Part shown: in pieces, positions 6,077-13,884 of the stretch | Layout: each line of letters begins with the position of its first letter | Numbering within the stretch: the stretch's first letter is position 1 | Source of the DNA: Prevotellaceae bacterium | GTDB lineage: Bacteria; Bacteroidota; Bacteroidia; Bacteroidales; UBA932 | Length of the DNA: 21,376 nucleotides | Direction of reading: 5' to 3' | Assembly: GCA_031259805.1 (NCBI GenBank) | Contig: JAIRKX010000203.1 | Location: forward strand, 1 to 21,376 | The notes under the pieces: generated by a model | Told to the model about the DNA's origin: nothing | The model's input: the letters and a program-made list of their open reading frames with translations, nothing else | Databases searched by the model: none | Made by a program: the position numbers and the translations under genes

Positions 6077-7513
6077 TTATACCCCATCATCCTTTTTAAA
6101 GAAGTCCTTAAACAGGTCGCCCACAGCTTCGGGGACGCTTTTCTTACGCCTTGTTTTCTTTGTCGGCGTTTTTACCGTATCGTCCGTTGCGGGTTCTCCG
6201 ACGTGGATGTGGACGGTTTCGTCCGTTTCTCTTTGTATGATGGGCGTTGCCGGTACGGTTGTCTGCAGGGTGGCCGGTATCTGGTCAGTAATGACGGCGG
6301 CGTTTTCGGCAGCGATAGCTTGCAGCAGCAGTCCGACGGCGGTAGCATAGCTGCAATGACGCACGTCCTTCGGCGAGTCGGAGGTAAGGTGTATCGGTCG
6401 GACGATGCGGACGGGCATGCCGGTTTTAGCGGTTGCAAATTCTTTCAGGTGTTGCATCATTGCGCCGCCACCGGTGAATACAAGGCCGCTCGGCAACTTG
6501 TCGGCATAACCCGATTGACCGATTTCGTACATGACGGCCTCTATAATTTCATCGACGCGCGCTTCGATGATGCCGGCAAGAAAGGAGAAGGCTATCTTTT
6601 GCGTTTCGCGGTCGCCGTTCATGTCGATCACCAGCGTGGTGTTGGCATTGACTAAGTCGCGGTAGCACGAGCCATACTGTATTTTGATGGCGTTGGCATG
6701 CCGGCGCATCACGCCGCATCCATCCCAGATGTCTTCCGTAATCGTGTTGCCGCCGAAGGGTACAATGGCCGAATAGCGGACAATCTTGTCGTAATAGACA
6801 ACAACGTTCGTCGTCCCGCCGCCCATGTCGACTACCGCTACGCCCATTTCTTTTTCGTCGTCGGAGAGTACGGCCTGCGCGGTGGCAATCGGTTTAAATA
6901 GGCCTCGCTTCAGTGTCAAGCCGGCTTGCCGGATACACCAATTGCTGTTTTCGACCGGTGCTTCGGAGCCGATAAACATCTGGTAGTTCGCCGACAGGTA
7001 TTTGCCCGACATTCCTACCGGATTGGGAATGCCGGCATAATTATCAACCCGATACTCCTGCGGCGCGACGTGCAGGATGCGTTCGCCCGGTTTGACCGGC
7101 TGGAGGTACATCTGCTCTTCCATCTCCTTTCGTTCGTATTCCGTGATTTCGGTTGTTCCGATGGGGCGAATGTGGTTGATGGGGACATTAAGGCAACGGT
7201 AGTAGCTCCCTGCCATGCCGACATAGGCCTCGCGCACGTCAATATTCCACTTTTCGCGGATGTCGGCCAGTGTCTTGGCAATGGCATCGCGGACGCTACC
7301 TGTGTGCAGTACTTCGCTACGTAACATGCTGCCTCGAGGCAGCGGCTCTTCGCTGTACGCGAGTACATGCACTTTGCCGCCGGCGACTTCGCGTCCGACC
7401 AGCGTAATGACTTTCGTAGTGCCGATATCAACGGCAGCGACTACTCGTCCGTCGCCCTGCGGGGCAACGGTGTGGGTGTTTCCCGAATGGGGTAGTTGAA
7501 AAATCTGTTCCAT
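6077..7513 (-). CDS. ftsA: cell division protein FtsA
   Basis: FtsA is the actin-like ATPase that tethers FtsZ filaments to the inner face of the cytoplasmic membrane and relays signals to septal wall synthesis. The 478-residue product shows the actin-family nucleotide motifs: phosphate 1 DIGTTK (29-34), phosphate 2 VVDMGGGTTNVVVYY, and adenosine motif LVFTGGGAMMQHL. The last 22 residues (KKSVPEAVGDLFKDFFKKDD and two more) form a probable amphipathic membrane-targeting helix after a Thr/Pro-rich linker. It lies 43 nt after ftsQ. The next gene downstream should be ftsZ, but here 379 bp of repeat-bearing spacer and the inserted genes follow. Confidence 0.97.
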   Translation of the reverse strand: MEQIFQLPHSGNTHTVAPQGDGRVVAAVDIGTTKVITLVGREVAGGKVHVLAYSEEPLPRGSMLRSEVLHTGSVRDAIAKTLADIREKWNIDVREAYVGMAGSYYRCLNVPINHIRPIGTTEITEYERKEMEEQMYLQPVKPGERILHVAPQEYRVDNYAGIPNPVGMSGKYLSANYQMFIGSEAPVENSNWCIRQAGLTLKRGLFKPIATAQAVLSDDEKEMGVAVVDMGGGTTNVVVYYDKIVRYSAIVPFGGNTITEDIWDGCGVMRRHANAIKIQYGSCYRDLVNANTTLVIDMNGDRETQKIAFSFLAGIIEARVDEIIEAVMYEIGQSGYADKLPSGLVFTGGGAMMQHLKEFATAKTGMPVRIVRPIHLTSDSPKDVRHCSYATAVGLLLQAIAAENAAVITDQIPATLQTTVPATPIIQRETDETVHIHVGEPATDDTVKTPTKKTRRKKSVPEAVGDLFKDFFKKDDGV

Positions 7514-7556
7514 ATTTGTTGATTTGTTTCCTTTGCAGGCAGTTCTAATTTTTAAT

Positions 7557-8330
7557 TCATTTTGTGGCGATGACTTGGTTTCCGTAGCGCAGGTCTATTT
7601 TCGAGTAACGTTTCCAGCCTTCGTTGGGCAGGGCGTAGCGGTAGAAGGCATAGAGCTTTTTCAGCTTGTACTCGTAATTGTCCAGCGATCCCAGTTTAAT
7701 TAGCTGGTTGCCGACGCGCGGGATGATTTCGATGTCGTGGGCATTATGTACATGCAGTTGCAGTACCTGCGACTGCCAAAAGTCGTGCTTGTCCAAGAAA
7801 AGGCCGAATGTGTAGAGTTGCTTTATCAGGTTGTCTTTGTCGGGAATGTCGCCCGTATGCCCGGCTTTGAACGAGGGGGCGATATTGCCTGTAACAATCG
7901 GCACATACGATGTATAGGTGTGGGAAAAGGGGAATATGTAGCCTGCGTCATCAATATAAAAGCTGCCTTGCTCCGTCAGTACGCGCATGACCGGACGGCG
8001 CTGGTATACCCGAATGTGCAGCACACCGTCGATCGATGTGCAGGCGCTGGCATTCCTGATTACGCTTTGGGCATTCAGTTTGTTTTCGATCCGTCGCGTG
8101 TTGATGCGGTCGACAGGCGCGCCGATGAGCGAGCTATTCGCCCGGTCTATCAGCTGCCGTACATTCCTGGTATCGATAAACCGGTTAACGGCGCTGTCGC
8201 AAATGGTAATGTCGATGTGGCGGCAGTATATCTGTTGCCGTTTCTTATCTACAAAGCCGGTCGTCGTTACCAGATAGGCCACGAACAATACGACGGTGAT
8301 GCCGATCATGATTTTCTGTTTCGCATTCAT
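7557..8330 (-). CDS. ftsQ: cell division protein FtsQ
   Basis: The 257-residue product has one N-terminal transmembrane segment (about 8-26) and an extracytoplasmic remainder, as in FtsQ/DivIB. A POTRA-like region (about 40-115) is suggested by strand and helix patterns such as FIDTRNVRQLIDR and VLHIRVYQRRPVMRVL, with the FtsQ beta domain after it (YIDDAGYIFPFS). FtsQ links early and late divisome proteins through FtsL. The sequence is divergent, as is usual for Bacteroidetes FtsQ, so the call relies partly on position between murC and ftsA. The ATG overlaps the murC stop by 4 nt (ATGA), which suggests translational coupling. Confidence 0.9.
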   Translation of the reverse strand: MNAKQKIMIGITVVLFVAYLVTTTGFVDKKRQQIYCRHIDITICDSAVNRFIDTRNVRQLIDRANSSLIGAPVDRINTRRIENKLNAQSVIRNASACTSIDGVLHIRVYQRRPVMRVLTEQGSFYIDDAGYIFPFSHTYTSYVPIVTGNIAPSFKAGHTGDIPDKDNLIKQLYTFGLFLDKHDFWQSQVLQLHVHNAHDIEIIPRVGNQLIKLGSLDNYEYKLKKLYAFYRYALPNEGWKRYSKIDLRYGNQVIATK

Positions 8331-9853
8331 GGCGTGGATGAAATGGACGAAGGGGATGGAGAAGGATGAATTTCATTTTTTACATTCTTCTTCATCCACT
8401 TTGTCAGCGGTTGTACCAGTCGGTCGATGTCGCCGGCGCCGAAGGTTACGAGTACATCAATGTCTTTTGTTTCCAGTATATCCAACAGGTCGCTTTGGGC
8501 GCATAATTGCTTTTGCGGCAGGGTTACTTTATCCAAGATCAGGGTGGCTGTGACGTCGGGAATCGGTTCTTCGCGGGCGGGATAGATGTCGAGCAGAATC
8601 AACTCGTCGAGCAGACTGAGGCTGTCGGCAAAGTCGTCGGCAAAATCGCGGGTGCGCGTGTAAAGGTGCGGCTGGAAGATGCCGGTGATTTTCCGTTCCG
8701 GGAATGTTTCGCGCAGCGAGGTAATCGCTGCCCGCAGTTCTGCGGGGTGATGCGCATAGTCGTCGACATAGGCGCCATGCGGCGTATTGAACTGTACATC
8801 GAAGCGTCGCTGCACACCGTTGAACGAGGCGAGTGACTTCCGGATCGTTTTCATAAAGGCATACGACAGTTTTTGGGCACTCTTCATGTACATCCATGCG
8901 GCGGCTACGGCAGCTATGGCATTTTCGATATTGACCCGCGCGGGGACGCCTAAGACGCATTCGCCGATGAGGTGATGGGGCACGTGCAGGTCGAATTGTA
9001 ACAAGCCGCTGTCGAGCCGACGGATGTTTGTGGCATAAAAGTCGGAGATCTCGTCTGCCGCGTAGCGATAGACGGCGACGTTCCCTGCCTGCCGGTCGGC
9101 GATAGGCAAGTAGAGTCCCTTTTTCAGGATGAGCGTGCCGCCGGACTGCACCTGCCGAATGAAATCGACATAGGCCTGCGTTACGGCTTCGGGCGTGTCG
9201 TATACATCCAGATGGTCGGCGTCGGCAGCTGTTACGACAGCTATCTGAGGGAACAGTTGCAGGAAGGAGCGGTCGAACTCATCGGCTTCGGACACCAGCG
9301 CCGGCGAGGGGGATAGCAGTACGTTGGTGTGGTAGTTCTTCGATATGCCGCCCATAAACGCCGTGCAGTCTCTGCCCGCCTGAGTTAAGAGGTGCGCCGT
9401 CAATGCGCTAATGGTGGTTTTGCCGTGCGTACCGGCGATGGCGATGGTGGTTTTGCCGGCAGCGATGTGTCCCAATGCTTCCGAGCGTTTAATAACCGTG
9501 TAACGATGTTGCTTGAACCAGTTCAGTTCGCGATGTTCGGCGGGTACGGCCGGTGTGTAAATCACCAGCGTGCCGACAGGAGGCGTGGCGGACGTGCCGG
9601 ATGCTCTTTTTTGGGGCAAGAACGCGGCTGGAATCAGCGATACGTCATCTTCGTAGTGAATGTCGATGCCTTCGCGCTCCAGTTCGGCTGTTAAGGTCGA
9701 CGGTGTTCGGTCGTAGCCGGCGACTGTGGCGCCGGCGTGTTTGTAGTACCGCGCTAACGCACTCATGCCAACGCCGCCAATGCCTATGAAGTAGACGGCG
9801 TTCGGGTGCAGGATGCGGGGTGCAGGGTGCGGAGTATGTTGTTTGTTATTCAT
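8327..9853 (-). CDS. murC: UDP-N-acetylmuramate--L-alanine ligase MurC
   Basis: MurC adds L-alanine to UDP-MurNAc, the first peptide step of wall precursor synthesis in the cytoplasm. The 508-residue product has the N-terminal Rossmann motif FIGIGGVGMSALARYY (about 22-37) and the Mur ligase P-loop GTHGKTT (141-147), then EADEFDRSF and HPAELRA-type motifs. Two things are odd. The first 18 residues are a His/Pro-rich extension encoded partly by a 14-nt tandem repeat. Residues of about 81-94 (QKRASGTSATPPVG) form an extra loop between the Rossmann fold and TLVIYTPAVP. The tail HPSPSPSSISSTP is also low complexity. The start overlaps the end of murG by 8 nt. Confidence 0.97.
   Translation of the reverse strand: MNNKQHTPHPAPRILHPNAVYFIGIGGVGMSALARYYKHAGATVAGYDRTPSTLTAELEREGIDIHYEDDVSLIPAAFLPQKRASGTSATPPVGTLVIYTPAVPAEHRELNWFKQHRYTVIKRSEALGHIAAGKTTIAIAGTHGKTTISALTAHLLTQAGRDCTAFMGGISKNYHTNVLLSPSPALVSEADEFDRSFLQLFPQIAVVTAADADHLDVYDTPEAVTQAYVDFIRQVQSGGTLILKKGLYLPIADRQAGNVAVYRYAADEISDFYATNIRRLDSGLLQFDLHVPHHLIGECVLGVPARVNIENAIAAVAAAWMYMKSAQKLSYAFMKTIRKSLASFNGVQRRFDVQFNTPHGAYVDDYAHHPAELRAAITSLRETFPERKITGIFQPHLYTRTRDFADDFADSLSLLDELILLDIYPAREEPIPDVTATLILDKVTLPQKQLCAQSDLLDILETKDIDVLVTFGAGDIDRLVQPLTKWMKKNVKNEIHPSPSPSSISSTP
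9804..9831. repeat. two 14-nt tandem copies inside the murC 5' end
   Basis: GGGTGCAGGATGCG (9804-9817) is followed directly by GGGTGCAGGGTGCG (9818-9831), one mismatch apart. On the coding strand they encode most of the HPAPRILHP-type extension before the conserved MurC fold. Expansion of a short sequence into the gene start is the simplest reading. Confidence 0.7.
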
Positions 9854-10955
9854 AATTCATAATTCTTAGTTTTAGCATCTCTTCTACGATATCTCTGGTA
9901 GCATTTGGTTTAGCGAGGAGGGCAGCGTTCCGGCGTATGGCGTCGAGACGGGCGTCGTCCTGTAGGAGGGACAGGGCGAGGGGCAGGACCTGGGTAGTGG
10001 CATCGGCGTCGGCAACCATCAGGGCGGCGTTTTTCTCGACCAGCGCTTGGGCGTTTTTGGTCTGGTGGTCTTCGGCTACGTTGGGCGAGGGCACAAAGAT
10101 ACAGGCTTTGCCTGCGACGCATAGCTCCGAGATGATGCCGGCACCGGCGCGCGATATGACGACATCGGCGGCGGCAAAAGCATCGTCCATGCGGTCAATG
10201 AAAGCCATCGCCCGAATGGTCTTCGGATGTCCTATGGCGGCCAGCGCCGTCTGCGCTTCTGCAAAATAGGTTTTGCCGGTTTGCCAGATGAATTGCACCG
10301 TGCCGGCGGCCAGCATGGGCAGGGCTTGCATCATCATCCGGTTGAGTGTGCGTGCACCTAAGCTGCCGCCGACGACTAATACGGTCGGTTCGTCGGGAGA
10401 GAGGCCGAAAGAGGCCGCCGCCGGCGGGTCAACAAGGGAGGCCTGTCCGCCGGCAAAGCGTACCGGATTGCCGGTGAGACGGATTTTCTCTTTCGGGAAA
10501 AAACGTTCCATGCCGTCGTAAGCTACGCATATCCGGTTGGCGCGCTTGGCGAGGAGCTTGTTGGTGATGCCTGCATACGAATTTTGTTCTTGTAGCAGGG
10601 TTGGGATCTTTCGCCGTTGTGCTACCCATAGTATCGGGCCGCTGGCGTAGCCGCCGACGCCCACAACTACATCGGGGCGGAAGTCCTTAATAATATGTGC
10701 CGCCTTGCGGAGGCTTTTTAGTGCTTTGAAAGGCAGCAGGCCGTTCTTCCATGTCCACGCTCGCTGTAAGCCCATCACAGGTAAGCCGATGATGGGGTAT
10801 CCTGCCACCGGCACTTTCTCCATTTCCATGCGGCCTTCTGCACCGACAAATAAAATCGCCGCCGTCGGGATCTGTCGTCGCAGTTCATCGGCAATCGCTA
10901 TGGCCGGATATATGTGTCCACCTGTTCCGCCGCCGCTGATAATAAATTTGTACAT
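9846..10955 (-). CDS. murG: UDP-GlcNAc:lipid I N-acetylglucosaminyltransferase MurG
   Basis: MurG transfers GlcNAc from UDP-GlcNAc to lipid I at the inner face of the cytoplasmic membrane, producing lipid II. The 369-residue GT28 protein carries GGGTGGHIYPAIAIADEL (residues 8-25), GVGGYASGP, LQEQNSYAGITNK and the C-terminal UDP-GlcNAc site RAGAGIISELCVAGK followed by PSPNVAEDHQTKNA. The length is normal. The last residues RIMNYE are encoded by a heptamer repeat that also holds the murC start, and the gene overlaps murC by 8 nt. Upstream is the largest gap within the core cluster, 223 nt after ftsW. Confidence 0.97.
   Translation of the reverse strand: MYKFIISGGGTGGHIYPAIAIADELRRQIPTAAILFVGAEGRMEMEKVPVAGYPIIGLPVMGLQRAWTWKNGLLPFKALKSLRKAAHIIKDFRPDVVVGVGGYASGPILWVAQRRKIPTLLQEQNSYAGITNKLLAKRANRICVAYDGMERFFPKEKIRLTGNPVRFAGGQASLVDPPAAASFGLSPDEPTVLVVGGSLGARTLNRMMMQALPMLAAGTVQFIWQTGKTYFAEAQTALAAIGHPKTIRAMAFIDRMDDAFAAADVVISRAGAGIISELCVAGKACIFVPSPNVAEDHQTKNAQALVEKNAALMVADADATTQVLPLALSLLQDDARLDAIRRNAALLAKPNATRDIVEEMLKLRIMNYE
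9848..9868. repeat. three-copy heptamer repeat at the murG/murC junction
   Basis: ATTCATA, ATTCATA and ATTCTTA follow one another without gaps. On the coding strand they supply the last codons of murG and the ATG of murC. The same kind of heptamer occurs before murE. Confidence 0.7.
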
Positions 10956-10969
10956 AGTTATTGAATGGC

Positions 10970-11182
10970 TTATTTGTGGATTTGTATAGTCGTTTTGTTA
11001 TGTGTACTTTCTTTTGACATGGAATAACCATAGGTTGTTGACCTCTGTTTGGCTACCGGCATGTTGTCGCTGTGGGGCAAGCGAGTAACATCTCCCGACA
11101 GGGGCGTCCTGCGTATGATGCGCGAACCGGCAGTTACTTTTTTATTCCGTTTCATCTCATTCTTTTTTTTCATCTGTTTCAC
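10970..11182 (-). CDS. small basic ORF of unknown status between ftsW and murG
   Basis: A 70-residue frame starts at an ATG that overlaps the ftsW stop by 4 nt (ATGA) and fills most of the 223-nt space before murG. The product is basic (MKQMKKKNEMKRNKK, then VTAGSRIIRRTPLSG, then SMSKESTHNKTT) with no membrane segment or known motif. I do not recognise it. The coupled start argues for translation. Against it, the lysine-rich start is the complement of a T-rich low-complexity tract, and the rest could be a repeated intergenic element. Similar length and frame conservation in relatives would be needed to accept it. Confidence 0.22.
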   Translation of the reverse strand: MKQMKKKNEMKRNKKVTAGSRIIRRTPLSGDVTRLPHSDNMPVAKQRSTTYGYSMSKESTHNKTTIQIHK

Positions 11183-12459
11183 CCCTTTTTATTTTTTTCC
11201 TCTTTTTCCTCTATGTACACTCCTTTTTCCCGTTTTTCCTGTTCTTCGGCCTCGCGGCTGATGGAAAGTACGATACCGAGGGCAAATCCGGTGGTGATTA
11301 GCGAGCTTCCGCCATGACTGACTAAGGGCAGTGTCTGTCCGGTTACAGGAAGCAGCCCTACCGAAACACCCATGTGAAGGAAAGCCTGAAAGACGATTTG
11401 CAGCATGATGCCCAAAATAACGACGGAGTAGAATATTTTTCTGCATGATCGTACGATGACTACTACGCGGTAGAACATCCACAGGTAGAGTAGCAGTACA
11501 AAGCTACACCCCCACAGGCCATATTCTTCGACGATGATGGCGAAAATAAAGTCGTCGTAGGCATTAGGCAGGATGTGCCGTTGGGTGCTGTTACCGGGGC
11601 CTTTGCCAAGGAAACCACCGGAGGCGACGGCGATTTTGGCGTTGTCGGGCTGGAAGGTGAACGCTTCCTTGGCGCGTTCGGAGTCTTCGGGGGCGAAGAA
11701 CACCAGCACGCGGTTGTTGACCATCTTTTTGACCCGTGTGAACATGGGTGTGGTGTACGACAGCAGTACGATGACGCCTAACAGCGCGAGTGCGATGGCC
11801 AGCGTTTTCCACAGATAGCTGCTGCGGATGCGTGCTACGATGAGTACGATAAATACCGTGAATCCTAATAATAATGCTACCGAAGTGCTGCCCATGCGGA
11901 TAAGCAGCACGCAGAGCGCGGCCACCGGCACGATGATGCGCCAGAAGTATTTCTGGAATGTGTCGAGCGTGTGGTCTTTGCTGTGTTCTTCAAGTACTTT
12001 GGCGATGTATAGTATGATGGCGAATTTGGCCAGTTCCGATGGATGGAACGTAACTAGCCCGAATAGCTCGATCCGTCGCGATGCTTCGTTAAATTCCGCG
12101 CCTACGAGGAGGGTAAAAACCAGCAGGGCGAAGGAGAAGACGAGTATCAGTTTGGCAAAATTGCGATAGAGGTAGTAGGGTGTAATATGCGCCACATACA
12201 CGAGCAGGATGCTGAATGCAATAAAAATAAACTGGCGTCGGAGATATTCAAAGGCTGTTTTGCCGTTGAGGTCAGCCAGTGAACTGGTGGCCGAAAAGAC
12301 GGCCAGCAGCGAAATGGCCGATAGTAATATAATAATCTGCCACAGCACCCGGTCGCCCTTGAAACTTTGGAAGAATGCCGAGCGGCGAAAGTCGGTCGCC
12401 ATTCGTCCTACGGTCGTCCACGGGGACGAGGTGTTCGTATATGTCGTATTGTCATCCAT
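11179..12459 (-). CDS. ftsW: septal peptidoglycan glycosyltransferase FtsW (SEDS family)
   Basis: FtsW polymerises lipid II into septal glycan strands together with the transpeptidase FtsI. The 426-residue product has a cytoplasmic N-terminus of about 37 residues and then 8-10 hydrophobic segments starting near residue 38. SEDS signatures are FHPSELAK (138-145), LPNAYDDFIFAIIVEEYGLWG and LLPVTGQTLPLVSHGGSS, where PVTG and SHGGSS line the active cavity. The C-terminal tail (about 398-426) is almost pure Glu/Lys and low complexity. The gene begins 12 nt after murD. FtsW is preferred over RodA because of its place in the cluster. Confidence 0.95.
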   Translation of the reverse strand: MDDNTTYTNTSSPWTTVGRMATDFRRSAFFQSFKGDRVLWQIIILLSAISLLAVFSATSSLADLNGKTAFEYLRRQFIFIAFSILLVYVAHITPYYLYRNFAKLILVFSFALLVFTLLVGAEFNEASRRIELFGLVTFHPSELAKFAIILYIAKVLEEHSKDHTLDTFQKYFWRIIVPVAALCVLLIRMGSTSVALLLGFTVFIVLIVARIRSSYLWKTLAIALALLGVIVLLSYTTPMFTRVKKMVNNRVLVFFAPEDSERAKEAFTFQPDNAKIAVASGGFLGKGPGNSTQRHILPNAYDDFIFAIIVEEYGLWGCSFVLLLYLWMFYRVVVIVRSCRKIFYSVVILGIMLQIVFQAFLHMGVSVGLLPVTGQTLPLVSHGGSSLITTGFALGIVLSISREAEEQEKREKGVYIEEKEEKNKKG

Positions 12460-12471
12460 GCTTCCGGTCTC

Positions 12472-13860
12472 CTATAAATGACGTACCGCTTCTTTGAATT
12501 GTCGTCCGCGGTCCTCGTAGTTTTCAAATAAATCGAAACTGGCGCAGGCGGGCGAGAGTAACACCGTATCGCCCGGTTCAGCCAGCCGGTAAGCCGCTTT
12601 GATGGCCTTGTCCATCGACTGCACGTCGATCATCATCGGCGTTTTGTCGGCAAACGCACGATGCAGTTTTTCGTTGTCGATGCCCAAACAGATAATGGCT
12701 TTCACTTTTTGCCGGACTAATTCGTACAGGTCGGAGTAGTCGTTGCCTTTGTCCGTACCTCCCACAATCCATATCACGCGGGTACGCATACTTTCGAGAG
12801 CATACCACGCCGAGTTGACATTGGTGGCCTTGCTGTCGTTAATATACAGCACATCGCGCACCTTCAAAACCGGCTCAAGCCGATGCTCCACGCCGCGGAA
12901 TGTGGCCAGACTTTCACGAATAACCTCGTTGCGGACATTCAATACCTGCCCCGCCACAGCCGCCGCCATTGAGTTATAAATATTATGCTTCCCTTGCAGG
13001 GCAAGCTCTGTAATCATCATCGAAAATTCCTCTTCGCGATAATGCGCCTGCAGGCGTTCGTTGATAACATATGCGCCCTGCGGCACCTGCTCGGTCTGCG
13101 AAAACGGCAATAGTTGCGCCTTCAATACGATTTCTTGCAGGTGCGACATAGTTACTTCGTCGTCCGAGCAAAAAATAAAGCAATCTTCCTTCAACATGTT
13201 TTGCGTGATGCGGAACTTCGCCCGCGCATAGTTCTCAAGACTGTAATCGTAGCGATCCAGATGGTCGGGCGTAATATTGAGCAGTACCGCAATGTCGGCC
13301 TTGAACTCGTACATGCCCTCCAATTGAAAACTGCTAAGCTCAAGTACGTAATAGTCGTAGTTTTCGGTGGCCACCTGATAGGCGTAGCTTTTTCCAATGT
13401 TGCCCGCCAGCCCGACATTCAGTCCGGCGTTTTTCAGCAGGAAGTATATAATCGAAGCGGTAGTCGTTTTGCCGTTGCTGCCGGTGATGCAGATTTTCTT
13501 TGCCCGGCAATAGCGTCCGGCAAATTCGATGTCGGAAATCACCGGCTTGCCCTGCGCCAGCAAAGCCTGCACGATGGTCGCTCGGTCGGGAATGCCGGGG
13601 CTTTTAATCACCTCGTCGGCAGTCAGAATAAGCGACTCGCTGTGCCCGCCCTCTTCGTAGGGGATATAGTAAGCGCCCAGCAGTTCCCGCGCCTCGCTCT
13701 TCAACGTGCCTGTATCGGAGAGGAACACGTCGAACCCCTTGCTCTGCGCCAGCACTGCCGCCCCCACGCCGCTCTCGCCCCCGCCAAGAACCACGATGCG
13801 ACGGGATGTAGATGATGCAGATGAAAAAGATGAAGTGTGTGGTATCATATTATTGTTCAT
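12472..13860 (-). CDS. murD: UDP-N-acetylmuramoyl-L-alanine--D-glutamate ligase MurD
   Basis: MurD adds D-glutamate to UDP-MurNAc-L-Ala. The 462-residue protein has a dinucleotide-like N-terminal motif VVLGGGESGVGAAVLA (about 23-38), the ATP P-loop GSNGKTTT (127-134), the LELSSFQLE and NITPDHLDRY motifs, and the C-terminal domain with SPACASFDLFENYEDRG. About 20 residues before the fold (Ser-rich, SSFSSASSTS) are encoded by CATC-type low-complexity DNA. A second Met at residue 5 is an alternative start. Spacing is 24 nt after mraY and 12 nt before ftsW. Confidence 0.97.
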   Translation of the reverse strand: MNNNMIPHTSSFSSASSTSRRIVVLGGGESGVGAAVLAQSKGFDVFLSDTGTLKSEARELLGAYYIPYEEGGHSESLILTADEVIKSPGIPDRATIVQALLAQGKPVISDIEFAGRYCRAKKICITGSNGKTTTASIIYFLLKNAGLNVGLAGNIGKSYAYQVATENYDYYVLELSSFQLEGMYEFKADIAVLLNITPDHLDRYDYSLENYARAKFRITQNMLKEDCFIFCSDDEVTMSHLQEIVLKAQLLPFSQTEQVPQGAYVINERLQAHYREEEFSMMITELALQGKHNIYNSMAAAVAGQVLNVRNEVIRESLATFRGVEHRLEPVLKVRDVLYINDSKATNVNSAWYALESMRTRVIWIVGGTDKGNDYSDLYELVRQKVKAIICLGIDNEKLHRAFADKTPMMIDVQSMDKAIKAAYRLAEPGDTVLLSPACASFDLFENYEDRGRQFKEAVRHL

Positions 13861-13884
13861 TGTGCGCTATTTATTATTCATGAC

